From the NCBI GenBank assembly GCA_050747745.1, contig JBOGKM010000040.1, positions 39,213 to 103,212 of the forward strand: a DNA stretch of 64,000 bases. Reading direction: 5' to 3'. This document shows positions 27,274-36,501 of the stretch, piece after piece; the first letter of the stretch is position 1; every line of letters begins with the position of its first letter. The DNA is from SCQP01 sp050747745. GTDB taxonomy: Bacteria; Acidobacteriota; Terriglobia; Terriglobales; SCQP01. A program made the position numbers and the translations under genes. The notes under the pieces are model-generated. The model was not told the origin of the DNA, made no database searches, and saw only the letters and a list, made by a program, of their open reading frames with translations.

Positions 27274-28260
27274 ATGTGGCGTGTCATCATGAGCTATCGC
27301 CAAATGAGGTCTGAGGATGTTGGCGCTTGCGTGAAGCTGATCGGGCAGCACCCGGTCATTGGACCGCGCTATGGCCATTCGCTGGGCGAACTGGGGCGAG
27401 CCTGGCAGCGGTTGCTCGGCAGCAGCGCGCTGAAGGCGGTTGTATTTGAGGAAGGGGCGCGGCTGTGGGGCGTGGGGGTTTCGGCTTTCGTACAGGAAAG
27501 CTTCTTGCGGGAAATCAAGCAGCTGCCCTTGTTCTGGATCGGACCGGGATTGGCGCGGCGCATCGCCGCCGGGGAATCGCCGCTGCTGAGCGAGCGGCAG
27601 ATCGAGGAGGCGAATGCTTGCGGAGGGTTGAGCGCGGTGACCTGGGAGGGTTGCATTGGCGCTGAATTTGCGAAGCGCTCCGAGCTCTATCACGAGTTGA
27701 TGACCGCGTTTCTGGAACAACACCGCGGCTATTTGTGGAAAGAGCAGATCGCCTCGCAGGCGGAAAGCGCGGGACGGCTGCGGTGGACGCTGCATTCCGG
27801 CGGGCGCATGTGGGATGCGGGGAAGGGATGCTATACGGCGGGAGTGGGAGCGGGCCTGACGGCGATCGCGCGGGCCCCGCATGTGGTGGGCATTACGCGT
27901 GATATGGATCGCGGCCGCCCCAGTTCCTGGGTGGGTGCGCTGTTCGATTATCATGCGCCCCGGCTGGGGCTGAGCCGTGGCGAGCAACGGCTATTGCTAG
28001 CCGCGTTCGAGACCGGCGCCACAACGGACCGGGAATTGGCAGCCGCGTTGCGCCTTTCGCTGCCCAGCGTTAAAAAAATGTGGCTGTCGGCTTATGCCCG
28101 CGCCGCTGCGGTGCTGCCGGAGATGTTGCCGGGCCGGGCAATGGAAGGGAGGGATGCGATGGAGCGCGGAAAGGAGAAAAAGCGGCGGCTGTTAGCGTAT
28201 GTGCGCGCGCATCCGGAGGAGCTGCGGCCGGTGGCAAAAAAGCTGCTGGCCTCCGCATGA
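27274..28260 (+). CDS. unassigned protein with a C-terminal LuxR-like helix-turn-helix
   Basis: 328 residues, not recognised as a whole. Residues about 225-290 (LGLSRGEQRLLLAAFETGATTDRELAAALRLSLPSVKKMW) resemble a LuxR/GerE HTH with its ADS-like spacing. The N-terminal 200 residues start like an acetyltransferase-type or sensory domain (MRSEDVGACVKLI) but lack the GNAT acetyl-CoA motif. A basic tail follows the HTH. ATG 27274 is used; ATG 27289 (MSYRQMR) is the alternative. It is divergent from the methyltransferase gene by 62 bases. Likely a DNA-binding regulator; ligand unknown. Confidence 0.6.
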   Translation: MWRVIMSYRQMRSEDVGACVKLIGQHPVIGPRYGHSLGELGRAWQRLLGSSALKAVVFEEGARLWGVGVSAFVQESFLREIKQLPLFWIGPGLARRIAAGESPLLSERQIEEANACGGLSAVTWEGCIGAEFAKRSELYHELMTAFLEQHRGYLWKEQIASQAESAGRLRWTLHSGGRMWDAGKGCYTAGVGAGLTAIARAPHVVGITRDMDRGRPSSWVGALFDYHAPRLGLSRGEQRLLLAAFETGATTDRELAAALRLSLPSVKKMWLSAYARAAAVLPEMLPGRAMEGRDAMERGKEKKRRLLAYVRAHPEELRPVAKKLLASA

Positions 28261-28344
28261 TCGGCATGTCATAGCGCGGTGCGGTGGCGCTGGCGAGCGT
28301 GCCCCGATGCGAGGTAAACTGAGCCGGTCAATTCAGGAGGGTTC

Positions 28345-31300
28345 ATGTCCGTACGCATGTCGGGTTTAGCATTTGTCGCCGTGCTTGGGGTTTCGGTGGC
28401 CGCCTTTGCTCAGGTGAATCCTAACCTCTATGCCGGACTGCGCTGGCGCAACCTTGGCCCGCATCACGGCGGCCGCATTGCCTCGGTTTCCGGCGCGATC
28501 GGTCCGGGCCAGGCGGGGGTATTTTACGCCGGCTTGCCACAAGGCGGAATGGAAAAAACCACCGACGCCGGGGTGACATGGTTCTACATCTTCGATCAGT
28601 TCAAAAACGTCGACAGCGTAGGCGCGGTGCAGGTCGCGCCGTCCAATCCTGACATTGTCTATGCTGGAACCGGCGATTCGGTGGGCGGCAGCCTGGGTGA
28701 CGGCATGTATAAATCCACCGATGCGGGCAAGACCTGGACGCACATCGGCCTGGAAAATACGGTCAAGATCAATACCATCCTGATCTCCCCGACCGACCCC
28801 AACGTGGTGCTGGTGTCCACGCAGGGCAACGCCACCCATAACGGACGCGGCGTGTTCCAGACTACGGACGGCGGCCAGACCTGGACGAATGTACTGAACC
28901 CGAAGGGCTATAACGGCACGCGCGACATCGCTTACGCCTTTGACGTGCCCAATGTGGTCTTCGCCACCACGCAAGGCACGGGTGGGTTCCGCTTCGGGCC
29001 GCGCCCACGGAACGCGCCGAAGCCCAAGCCCGCCCAACTGTTCAAATCCACCGACGGCGGCCAGACCTGGACGCAGATCACCACCATTCCGGATTACACT
29101 GGCCGCATCGGCGTGGCCGTGGCCATGCACACCAACGCGCAACGCATCTTCGTGGTGGGCAACGGCATCGACCATGGCTCGGGGCTGTACCGTTCCGACG
29201 ATGGCGGCCAGACCTGGCGCCACATGGACGTTCACGATCTGGACGTCGGGAACGGGCAAGGCAGCTACAGCTGCGGCGTGTACGTGAGCTCGACCGACCC
29301 CAACGTGGTCTATACCATGGCCACCGCAGTGTATCGCTCCACCGATGGCGGCAATACCTTCGCACCGTTCAAGGGCGCGCCCGGCGGGGAAGACGCCCAC
29401 CCCATGTGGATCGACCCAACCAACGGCAATCGCATGATCGAAGGCATGGACCAGGGCGCCGGGATTACGCTGAATGGCGGCACGACGTGGAGCAGCTATT
29501 ACAGCCAAACGGACAGCCAACTGTATCACCTGGCGACCACGAACACCTATCCCTTCTGGATCCTGGCCTCGCAGCAGGATACTGGGGCGGTCATGGTGCG
29601 CAATCGCGGCGATTTCGGAGAAGTCAACTACGATTGGCATCCGCTGGATTCGTCGGAATTCGGGCGGCTGGCGATTTCCCCGCTCAACCCCAATATCGTC
29701 TACGGTGTCGGCTACGGTCCCGGCGGCGGCGGCAGCGGGATCATCAAAATCGATACGTCCACCGGACAGTGGGAGAACGTGGCGCCGAATTTTGGTGTCA
29801 ATGCAACCAAGTACCATCAGGGCCGCGATTTCGCCAAGCATTTTGATACCGCCTTCAATCCCAGCGCTCTCTACGTCGCCTATCAGTGCCTGATGGTGAC
29901 CACCGATGGCGCCCAGAGCTGGAAGGTCTTCAGCCCCGACCTCACCACCAAGCAAGGTCAGCCGCAAATCCAATGCGGCGCACCCGAGCCGGGCGTGAAA
30001 ACCGGCGGGCCGTTCAACCCCTTCGCGTCCCGCGGCAACTCGATCAATGATTTCTCCATTTCCACGGCCAAGAAAGGGGTGTTCTGGACAGTCAGCAGCA
30101 ACGGCCAGATCTATAACACCATGGACGGCGGCAAACACTGGAATAACGTAACCAATATTCCCAACGCCAAGGGCATTTCGTTCCTCAACATCCAGGCCAG
30201 CCACCAGAACCCGCAGGAGGCCTACATCTCCGGCCGTCTCGGCGGCGGGCGCGGCTTCAGCGCGGCGCCGGCACACGGGGATACCAACGTGCCCTTGATC
30301 TGGCGCACCACCGACGGCGGCAAGACGTGGACAAAAATCGTCAGCGGCCTGCCGCAGGATCAGCGCAGCGAAAGTTGGGTCAACGTGGTGCGCGAGGATC
30401 CGGAGCAGCCGGGACTGCTGTTCTGCGGTACGGAGTCGGCGGTCTACGTCTCCTTTGACGATGGCAACAACTGGCAGTCACTGCAGCTCAACATGCCGAC
30501 CACCTCGATCCGCGACCTGAAGTTCCACACCTTCGATCACGAAAACGATATTGTGATCGTGACCTACGGCCGCGGCATTTGGGTGCTGGACGACTATGCA
30601 CCGCTGCGGCAAATCGCCGCCAAAGCATCCTCGATCGCCTCCGCGCCGGCATACCTGTTCCAGCCGGGGGATGCCATTCGTTCGCGCATTAACACCAACT
30701 GGGATCAGCCGACCGAACCCTGGGAGCATTACGCGGAAAATCCTCCCTACGGCGCCGCTTTTTACTACTACCTCAGCCAGGCGCCCACGGGCCAGATCAG
30801 CTTGAGCATTTATGACTCCCACGGCGGCTTGGTGGACACCATAACCAGCACGCTGCCGCCGGCGATCACTGGCGCCGAGTTTCCGGCCTACTGGCTGGCC
30901 ACGCCCGAAAGTCGCGCGCTTTCCACCAACGTAGGAACCAACCGTTTCGTCTGGAATCTACACTATGCGCCTCCGCCGGCGTTCCAGCACGATCTGGAAA
31001 ACCAGATGGACTCGGTCGAGCACGAAACCACGCCCGGCCCGAAGGGCCCGCAGGTGATCCCGGGTGTTTACACCGTCAAGCTGACGGTGAATGGCCAAAC
31101 CTACACGCGCAAGCTGACGGTCATCAACGATCCGCGCGTGGGCCAGGGGCCGGAGGTGATGGCGGCGCTGCGCGCGCAGAACAAGCTGAACATGCTGACC
31201 TATCGTTCCATGTTTTACTCCTACGGCGGGCACGCGGCCGCCGCCGCGGCGCTGGCGCAGGTAACGGCGGTGGAAAAGGCCAACTCAACGGGCGCGGTCG

Positions 31301-31665
31301 CCGCGCAGGCTAAGGTAATTGAGGTAAAACTGAGCTCCATCGCCGGCAAGCTGCCACCTGCTGGCGGCGGGTTCTTCCGCCGCGGCGCGGTCCCCAAGCC
31401 GGGCCAACTGCAGTCGTTTGTGCAGGCGAATAACGCCTTCAACACAATGGTGAGCATGCAGCAGGTGGGCCTGGACATGGCGCCCACGCCGGCGCAGATC
31501 GCCACCTGGGAAAGCGACTGCCAGAATTACGAACGCACGGTTACGGCCTGGGACACGATGCGGTCCAAGACGCTGGTGGCCTTCAACTCACTGCTGCGCC
31601 AAAACAACCTGCAGGCAATCACCGTCGCCCCGGGCAAGCTGTCTGATCCCAGTTGCAAGTTCTAA
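28345..31665 (+). CDS. large secreted VPS10/BNR-repeat protein (sortilin-like beta-propeller)
   Basis: 1106 residues. Signal peptide (1-22, ending AAFAQ), then a long propeller region with many Asp-box/BNR motifs: TTDAGVTW, STDAGKTW, TTDGGQTW, STDGGQTW, SDDGGQTW, TTDGGKTW. The last third (about 760-1106) is a beta-domain followed by a helical region. Such proteins in Acidobacteriota and Bacteroidota are annotated as VPS10 domain or exo-alpha-sialidase-like, but sialidase catalytic residues were not found, so a binding or scaffolding role is as likely. AGGAGGG lies 6 bases before the ATG. A hairpin terminator follows the stop. Confidence 0.85.
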   Translation: MSVRMSGLAFVAVLGVSVAAFAQVNPNLYAGLRWRNLGPHHGGRIASVSGAIGPGQAGVFYAGLPQGGMEKTTDAGVTWFYIFDQFKNVDSVGAVQVAPSNPDIVYAGTGDSVGGSLGDGMYKSTDAGKTWTHIGLENTVKINTILISPTDPNVVLVSTQGNATHNGRGVFQTTDGGQTWTNVLNPKGYNGTRDIAYAFDVPNVVFATTQGTGGFRFGPRPRNAPKPKPAQLFKSTDGGQTWTQITTIPDYTGRIGVAVAMHTNAQRIFVVGNGIDHGSGLYRSDDGGQTWRHMDVHDLDVGNGQGSYSCGVYVSSTDPNVVYTMATAVYRSTDGGNTFAPFKGAPGGEDAHPMWIDPTNGNRMIEGMDQGAGITLNGGTTWSSYYSQTDSQLYHLATTNTYPFWILASQQDTGAVMVRNRGDFGEVNYDWHPLDSSEFGRLAISPLNPNIVYGVGYGPGGGGSGIIKIDTSTGQWENVAPNFGVNATKYHQGRDFAKHFDTAFNPSALYVAYQCLMVTTDGAQSWKVFSPDLTTKQGQPQIQCGAPEPGVKTGGPFNPFASRGNSINDFSISTAKKGVFWTVSSNGQIYNTMDGGKHWNNVTNIPNAKGISFLNIQASHQNPQEAYISGRLGGGRGFSAAPAHGDTNVPLIWRTTDGGKTWTKIVSGLPQDQRSESWVNVVREDPEQPGLLFCGTESAVYVSFDDGNNWQSLQLNMPTTSIRDLKFHTFDHENDIVIVTYGRGIWVLDDYAPLRQIAAKASSIASAPAYLFQPGDAIRSRINTNWDQPTEPWEHYAENPPYGAAFYYYLSQAPTGQISLSIYDSHGGLVDTITSTLPPAITGAEFPAYWLATPESRALSTNVGTNRFVWNLHYAPPPAFQHDLENQMDSVEHETTPGPKGPQVIPGVYTVKLTVNGQTYTRKLTVINDPRVGQGPEVMAALRAQNKLNMLTYRSMFYSYGGHAAAAAALAQVTAVEKANSTGAVAAQAKVIEVKLSSIAGKLPPAGGGFFRRGAVPKPGQLQSFVQANNAFNTMVSMQQVGLDMAPTPAQIATWESDCQNYERTVTAWDTMRSKTLVAFNSLLRQNNLQAITVAPGKLSDPSCKF

Positions 31666-31694
31666 GGAAAATCAGCGTTGAAGCTGATTTTTCC
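31666..31694 (+). terminator. hairpin terminator after the VPS10/BNR gene
   Basis: GGAAAATCAGC (31666-31676), loop GTTGAA, GCTGATTTTTCC (31683-31694), starting right after the TAA. The arms pair with one extra base, and the T-run lies inside the right arm. Confidence 0.65.
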
Positions 31695-31720
31695 ACAGGG
31701 AACGTAGGCGGGAGGGAGCG

Positions 31721-31915
31721 CTAGGCGGCGCGGCTGCCGCGGCCATGGGGTAGCCAGGCGGGCCAGTGGCTAGGCTTGTCTGCCACGGGCTGGGCGGAGT
31801 GCGATTGACGCGCCATAAGCTCCAGCACCAGCCCCAGCAATATCGCGCTCATCCCGACCGCCGACAAGATCCCCATGGTCAACAGCACGCCGGCGGTGAT
31901 AGCGGTTAGCGGCAT
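31721..31915 (-). CDS. possible small single-pass membrane protein
   Basis: 64 residues: one long hydrophobic helix (about 4-35, LTAITAGVLLTMGILSAVGM onward) and a short polar tail. The ATG at 31915 has no good ribosome site; the frame is open to 31996. It lies between the VPS10/BNR gene and the channel gene, on the opposite strand to both. Such small proteins are easily false, but the helix is clean. Confidence 0.4.
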   Translation of the reverse strand: MPLTAITAGVLLTMGILSAVGMSAILLGLVLELMARQSHSAQPVADKPSHWPAWLPHGRGSRAA

Positions 31916-32028
31916 AGCATGAATACGAACGAGGCGGTTATCGGCGCTTTCCCGTCCAGACTTTAGTTCCCGAGTAGCCGGTTGCGCCGCTCCCAACCAG
32001 CCCGCAAAATGAGGCTAGGAGGCTCGGG

Positions 32029-33114
32029 ATGACGCTTTTGAGTGCGATTCATTGGGGAAACTGGCATATTTGGCTGACGGCGCTGGCCATTTTAGGCGGC
32101 ACGCTGATCGCGGGCTTAATCGTCCACAAGGCCATTTTTTCCGTCTTGGCGGGCGTGGCAAAAAAACCCGGCCGCATCTGGGAGGCATCGCTCAACCAGC
32201 ATGCCCGGCAGCCCTCCAAATGGTTGCTGCCGGTGGCTGCCATGCTGCTGGCACTGCCCGCGGCGCCCCTGCCCGCGCTGGTTCACCAGGGCCTGGAGCA
32301 TCTGTTCAGCCTCATTCTGATCGGCGGCGGCGCCTGGTGCATCATGCTCGCCATTTCTGTGCTGGGCGACATTCTCGCCGCGCGCTACCGGATTGATGTA
32401 GCCGATAATCTCGAAGCCCGCCGCGTCGCCACCCAGGTGCAGGTCATGCGCCGCGTGGTAGGCGTCATCGTCGTGATCCTCACGCTGGCGCTCATGCTGC
32501 TCACCTTCCCGGGCGCCATAGCCATTGGCACCAGCATGCTGGCCTCGGCCGGCCTCGCCGGACTGGTCATCGGCATGGCCATGCGGCCGACGCTCAGCAA
32601 TCTCATCGCCGGGATCCAGATCGCTCTCACCCAGCCCATGCGCATCGAGGATGCGGTCATTGTTGAAGGCGAATGGGGCTGGATCGAGGAGATCACCTCC
32701 ACCTACGTCGCCGTCCGTCTCTGGGATTGGCGACGCATGATCCTGCCGCTGACCTATTTCATCGAGACGCCGTTCCAGAACTGGACGCGCAAGACCGCAA
32801 CCCTGATCGGCTCCATCTATCTCTATCTCGACTACACCACACCGCTCGACGTGCTGCGCAAAGAGCTCGAGCGCCTCTGCCACTCCACCGACAAGTGGTA
32901 CGGCGGTGTGTGCGTGCTGCAGGTGTCCGACGCCAAGGAATCTACCATCGAGGTCAGAGCGCTCGCCGACGCCAAGGACGCGGGCACAGCCTGGGATTTG
33001 CGCTGCCTCATCCGCGAGGGCCTGATCACGTTCCTGCAGAAAAACCACCCCGCAGCGCTGCCCAAAACGCGCGCGGAGTTGGGCGGCCTGCAAGCGCTGG
33101 CCGGCAACGTCTAG
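32029..33114 (+). CDS. MscS-family mechanosensitive channel
   Basis: 361 residues. Several N-terminal helices, then the pore-lining TM3 and beta-domain signature SAGLAGLVIGMAMRPTLSNL followed by PMRIEDAVIVEGEWGWIEEI and LWDWRRMILPLTYFIETPFQN, typical of small-conductance mechanosensitive channels of the inner membrane that release solutes on osmotic downshift. A cytoplasmic alpha/beta domain makes up the C-terminus. The ATG at 32029 follows a GGAGG-like run (TAGGAGGCTCGGG). Confidence 0.9.
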   Translation: MTLLSAIHWGNWHIWLTALAILGGTLIAGLIVHKAIFSVLAGVAKKPGRIWEASLNQHARQPSKWLLPVAAMLLALPAAPLPALVHQGLEHLFSLILIGGGAWCIMLAISVLGDILAARYRIDVADNLEARRVATQVQVMRRVVGVIVVILTLALMLLTFPGAIAIGTSMLASAGLAGLVIGMAMRPTLSNLIAGIQIALTQPMRIEDAVIVEGEWGWIEEITSTYVAVRLWDWRRMILPLTYFIETPFQNWTRKTATLIGSIYLYLDYTTPLDVLRKELERLCHSTDKWYGGVCVLQVSDAKESTIEVRALADAKDAGTAWDLRCLIREGLITFLQKNHPAALPKTRAELGGLQALAGNV

Positions 33115-33407
33115 GTCCGCGAGCGCAGCGCGCTCGCCGGAACGGCACGGCTGCCCGCCAGGCGAGCAGCAGCGCGGCGGCTAGCCTAGCGCCCAAGCGC
33201 CCGGCGGGGCATGCTTGCCCCGGACTCGATGAACGAGTATTTTGGCAGGGAGATCAGGCCGGCCCGGCAGGTGAGATCGCATGGAGAGGGGTGAATGCCC
33301 GCAGCCTTTGACAGGCCCAAGACACGGACACTTCAACTTCGATCGTGCCCTGAGGTCCACCCTGGAATTGCAGCGTGACCTGCGGCACCTCCCTGCCGGC
33401 CCGATGG
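33115..33407. other. intergenic stretch with an 8-bp hairpin and a decayed permease 3'-end copy
   Basis: Bases 33119-33137 form GCGAGCGC-AGC-GCGCTCGC, a perfect 8-bp hairpin behind the channel gene. Bases about 33123-33185 resemble, in the same orientation, the last ~60 bases of the neighbouring ADOP gene (33412-33475; shared runs such as GCCAGGCG and AGCAGC), and look like a relic of another permease copy. The remainder (33190-33407) shows no supported gene. Confidence 0.4.
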
Positions 33408-36089
33408 CTAGCCGACGGCGCGCAGCACGCTTGCCGGATCGGCGCGGGCCGCGCGCCAGGCGGGCAGCAGGGCGGCGATGAGCGGCAGCATGATCATGAC
33501 GGCAAACGCCACCGCCAGCACCGTCGGATCGGTGGCGCTGGCGGCGGGCAGTAGCGGCTGGACGTAGCGGCTGAGACCCAGCGCCAGAGCCACGCCAATG
33601 ACCGCGCCTAGAGCCAGCAGCCGCGCAGTTTCGGCGAGCACCATGCCGAGCACTTGGCCGCGTTGCGCGCCCAGCGCCATGCGCAGGCCGAACTCGCTCT
33701 GCCGCGCCGTCACCGAGTAACCCATGACGCCGTAGACGCCGAGGCAGGCGAGCAGCAGCGCCAGAACTCCGAAGCCGCCGCTTAACTGCACCAGCAAGCG
33801 GTCGCGGCTCAACAGGCGATCCACGCGCTCACGCACGCCGGTGATCGAAATCACATGCACGCGCACATCGGCCTTGCGCATTGCCGCCCGCAGCCCAGCG
33901 GCAGCAGCCAGGGGCGCGCCCGCGGTCCGCACCACCACGCGCAGCGGGATCTTGCGGTTGCTCGTCAGGTCGTTAGCCTGCACCGCCAACCGGAAAAACA
34001 TGGGCTGCGCAGCCTGGTGCGGATCTACGTTGCGGGCGTCGGCAGCGATGCCAATGATGCGGAACTGGCCGGTCTGTTCGCGGCTGTAGCCGAAGGTCTG
34101 GCCAATGGCATTGCGGCCCGGGTAGAAGGCGTGGGCAAAGGCTTGGTTAACAACGACCACGGTAGGCGAGTGTGCTGTATCCGTTGCGGCAAAGTTGCTG
34201 CCACGCAGCAGGGGCGTGCCCACCGTGGCAAAAAATGAGGCCGACACCGTGTCTTCTTCCGATGCCAGCGATTGCTGGGCGCCGCGGCCATCTGGAAACG
34301 CAATTTCGCTGGTTTCGCTCGATCCCGTCTCCAGTCCGTTCAAATCCAGCGCGGCCGCGGTAATGCCCGGAACCGCGCGCGCTTGCGCCAGGAGCTCTCG
34401 CTCGAGGGTTATTGCAGCCGCAGGCGCAAGCCGCGCGCCGCCAAGCGAAACTTCGGCAGTGAGCAAATGGCCAGACTGAAAGCCCAGGTCCACGTGATAC
34501 ATGCCCGCCAAGCTGCGGGCAAACAGCAGCGCTCCCGCCACCAGCAACAACGACAGCGCCACCTGCACCACCATTAGCCAGCGACCCAGCGGCAGCTTGC
34601 CACTGCCCGGCGCCTGCCCGCTTTCCGACTTCAAATCCTCGCCAGCGTTGCCGCGACTGGCCTGCCAGGCAGGTAACAGCCCCAGCACCATGCCGATGGC
34701 CAGCGCCACGACTGCCAGCAGCGCCCAAACCCGCCAGTTCAGATCCGGCTGAAACGGCGCAGATTTGCCCGCACCCGCCAACTGCACTAGAAACCGGCTC
34801 AGCCATAAAGCCAATGCCACGGCCGCGGCACCTGCAATCGCCGCCAGCAAAATGCCCTCGGTCACCAACTGCCGCACCAGCCGCGGCCGGCTGATGCCTA
34901 CCGCCAGCCGAATCGCGATTTCCCGCCGCCGCCGCACCGTCCGCGCCAGCAGCAGCGTAGTTACATTGGCAATGGCGATCAGCAGCATCAGCCCCGCCAG
35001 ACTCATTAGCATGCGCAGCGGCGCCCCGTAATCCGAGCGCAACTGACCAGCACCCTGCCCTCCTGCCGTCATCGTCAGGTGCCAGGCCGGAAACTCAGGC
35101 GCGAAGCGCTTCCAGCTCTCCTGCACCAATGCGTTCCATTGCGCCTGCATCCGTGACTGCAGCGCCGGGTCGGGAAAGCGCGCAAAGGTCTGCAGCCAGA
35201 AGATCTTCTCCTGCGCGGGCCACGGTTTGGCGCGGTCGCCATCCACGTCCATATTCCGGCTCTGAATTCCGAGCGCCATTTCCATCATCACCGGCACCCA
35301 CAGTTCAGCCGGACTGGTCGGGTTCAATCCGATGAATCCGGCGGGCGCCACGCCCACGATGGCCAACTTTACGCCGTGCAGTTCAATCGCTTTGCCGATC
35401 ACGCCCGCATCGCCGGAATACTGTTTTCGCCAAAAGGCGTAGCTGAGCACGGCCACCGGCGAAGCACCCAGTGCGCGGTTGTCGGCGGGGCCAATCCAGC
35501 GGCCCAACCGTGGACGCAAGCCCAAGCCGGAGAAATAGCCGCCCGTCACCAGTTGCACCGCAACTTTCTGCAGGCTGGAGGCCGGCCGCAGCGGCAGGTG
35601 CTCAGTGAGGCTGGCCGCGCCCACCGGCACGCCAGCGGCACGGCCTGCAGCGGCAAACTGCCGCACCAAGGGATAGGAGTTCAAGTGGATTCGGCCCGAA
35701 CCGCCCGCCTGCCCCAGCAGCACGATCTGCTGCGGATTGGGCACCGGCAGCGTTTTCAGCAGCACGGCATTCACGAGGCTGAAGATGGCTGCGTTGGCGC
35801 CGATGCCGATGGCCAGCGAGATCACGATTACTGCCGTGAACCCGGGGTTGCGCCGCAGCATCCGCCCCGCATGCCGCAGATCCTGGAGCCATGATTCCAG
35901 CCACACCAGCACATCGCGATCATGCACTTCGGTACTCACGCGCTCGGGCGATCCGAACCGCAAGCGCGCCTCCCGCGCCGAAATACCCTCGCGCTCGCGG
36001 GTTGCGAGATGGTGCTCCAGCTCTTCGGCGATTTCCTGATCTTTCGAACCAGGCCACAGCGTCCGGCCGAATCTGCGCCAAAAGCCCAT
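33408..36089 (-). CDS. ADOP-type permease (acidobacterial duplicated orphan permease), copy 1
   Basis: 893 residues of the MacB/FtsX-like permease superfamily. An N-terminal cytoplasmic cap of about 75 residues (EIAEELEHHLATREREGISA, RFGSPERVST) is the ADOP hallmark. Then TM1 (GFTAVIVISLAIGIGANAAI), a large periplasmic domain, three helices, a second periplasmic domain and the last three helices, ending LLPAWRAARADPASVLRAVG. No ATPase gene is nearby, hence the family's name 'orphan'. The ATG at 36089 lies 2 bases after the PadR stop; an in-frame upstream ATG at 36143 would overlap PadR. Transport substrate unknown. Confidence 0.9.
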   Translation of the reverse strand: MGFWRRFGRTLWPGSKDQEIAEELEHHLATREREGISAREARLRFGSPERVSTEVHDRDVLVWLESWLQDLRHAGRMLRRNPGFTAVIVISLAIGIGANAAIFSLVNAVLLKTLPVPNPQQIVLLGQAGGSGRIHLNSYPLVRQFAAAGRAAGVPVGAASLTEHLPLRPASSLQKVAVQLVTGGYFSGLGLRPRLGRWIGPADNRALGASPVAVLSYAFWRKQYSGDAGVIGKAIELHGVKLAIVGVAPAGFIGLNPTSPAELWVPVMMEMALGIQSRNMDVDGDRAKPWPAQEKIFWLQTFARFPDPALQSRMQAQWNALVQESWKRFAPEFPAWHLTMTAGGQGAGQLRSDYGAPLRMLMSLAGLMLLIAIANVTTLLLARTVRRRREIAIRLAVGISRPRLVRQLVTEGILLAAIAGAAAVALALWLSRFLVQLAGAGKSAPFQPDLNWRVWALLAVVALAIGMVLGLLPAWQASRGNAGEDLKSESGQAPGSGKLPLGRWLMVVQVALSLLLVAGALLFARSLAGMYHVDLGFQSGHLLTAEVSLGGARLAPAAAITLERELLAQARAVPGITAAALDLNGLETGSSETSEIAFPDGRGAQQSLASEEDTVSASFFATVGTPLLRGSNFAATDTAHSPTVVVVNQAFAHAFYPGRNAIGQTFGYSREQTGQFRIIGIAADARNVDPHQAAQPMFFRLAVQANDLTSNRKIPLRVVVRTAGAPLAAAAGLRAAMRKADVRVHVISITGVRERVDRLLSRDRLLVQLSGGFGVLALLLACLGVYGVMGYSVTARQSEFGLRMALGAQRGQVLGMVLAETARLLALGAVIGVALALGLSRYVQPLLPAASATDPTVLAVAFAVMIMLPLIAALLPAWRAARADPASVLRAVG
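35695..36035 (-). repeat. block nearly identical to 38765-39105 (5' part of ADOP copies 1 and 2)
   Basis: About 340 bases in the 5' third of ADOP copy 1 match copy 2 almost base for base, including silent positions, whereas the rest of the two genes has diverged clearly. Only scattered differences are seen, for example at the codons for SPERVSTEVHD versus PPERVSTKVND. Confidence 0.8.
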
Positions 36090-36091
36090 GG

Positions 36092-36427
36092 TTAGATCTC
36101 CTGCGCCAGCACGGTCGCCACTCCCGCCACCAGCCGACGCCATTGCTGCTGCTTGTCCGCCAGCCGTCTCCGGCCCGCCGGGCGGAGCTGGTATAAACGG
36201 GCCCGCCGGTTAGTTTCCGACATCTGCCATTCGCCCCGTATCAATCCCTCCTGCTCCAGGCGGTGCAGTGCGGGGTAGAGGGAACCCTCCTCAATACGCA
36301 GCAGCGCTTCGGAGATGCGATCAATGTGGGCGGCGATGGCGTAGCCATGTGCGGCGCCGCGCACCTCGAGCGTCTTCAAGATCAACAAATCGAGGGTCCC
36401 TTGCAGCCTGTCTTTGTCTTTTCCCAT
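36092..36427 (-). CDS. PadR-family transcriptional regulator, acidobacterial type
   Basis: 111 residues: MGKDKDRLQGTLDLLILKTL, AHGYAIAAHIDRIS, EEGSLYPALHRLEQEGLIRGEW and the C-terminal RRRLADKQQQWRRL helix, the full PadR winged helix plus dimerisation helix. This small form is the one regularly found before ADOP permeases. ATG 36427 has GAGGA upstream; the longer open frame is unconserved. It ends 2 bases before the permease start, so the pair should be one transcript, with PadR likely repressing it. Confidence 0.92.
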   Translation of the reverse strand: MGKDKDRLQGTLDLLILKTLEVRGAAHGYAIAAHIDRISEALLRIEEGSLYPALHRLEQEGLIRGEWQMSETNRRARLYQLRPAGRRRLADKQQQWRRLVAGVATVLAQEI

Positions 36428-36460
36428 ACTAAGTCCTCTATGCCTAGTTGACTTTAGCAG
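36428..36460 (-). promoter_or_regulatory. conserved leader before PadR copy 1
   Basis: Read on the minus strand this leader contains TGCTAAAGTCAACTAGGCAT and AGAGGACTTAG before the ATG, almost the same as the leader of the second, decayed PadR gene. Conservation outside the coding region suggests a promoter with a PadR operator. Confidence 0.5.
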
Positions 36461-36501
36461 AAATGGCCGCCGGCGGCAAAGCGGCAGCGGGAGCGCTAAG
36501 C

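Noticed and set aside
28366..30276. 636-codon minus-strand frame opposite the VPS10/BNR gene
   Set aside because: The plus strand has a signal peptide, Asp-box repeats and a strong ribosome site; the minus frame has none of these.
28500..30400. Periodic similar stretches suggesting a repeat array or CRISPR
   Set aside because: These are in-frame Asp-box codons (DGG/DAG-x-TW) of a beta-propeller, with variable spacing and no identical direct repeats.
33119..33137. Perfect 8-bp GC hairpin as a classical intrinsic terminator for the channel gene
   Set aside because: No T-run follows, and the bases overlap the permease-like relic, so a terminator call is not supported.
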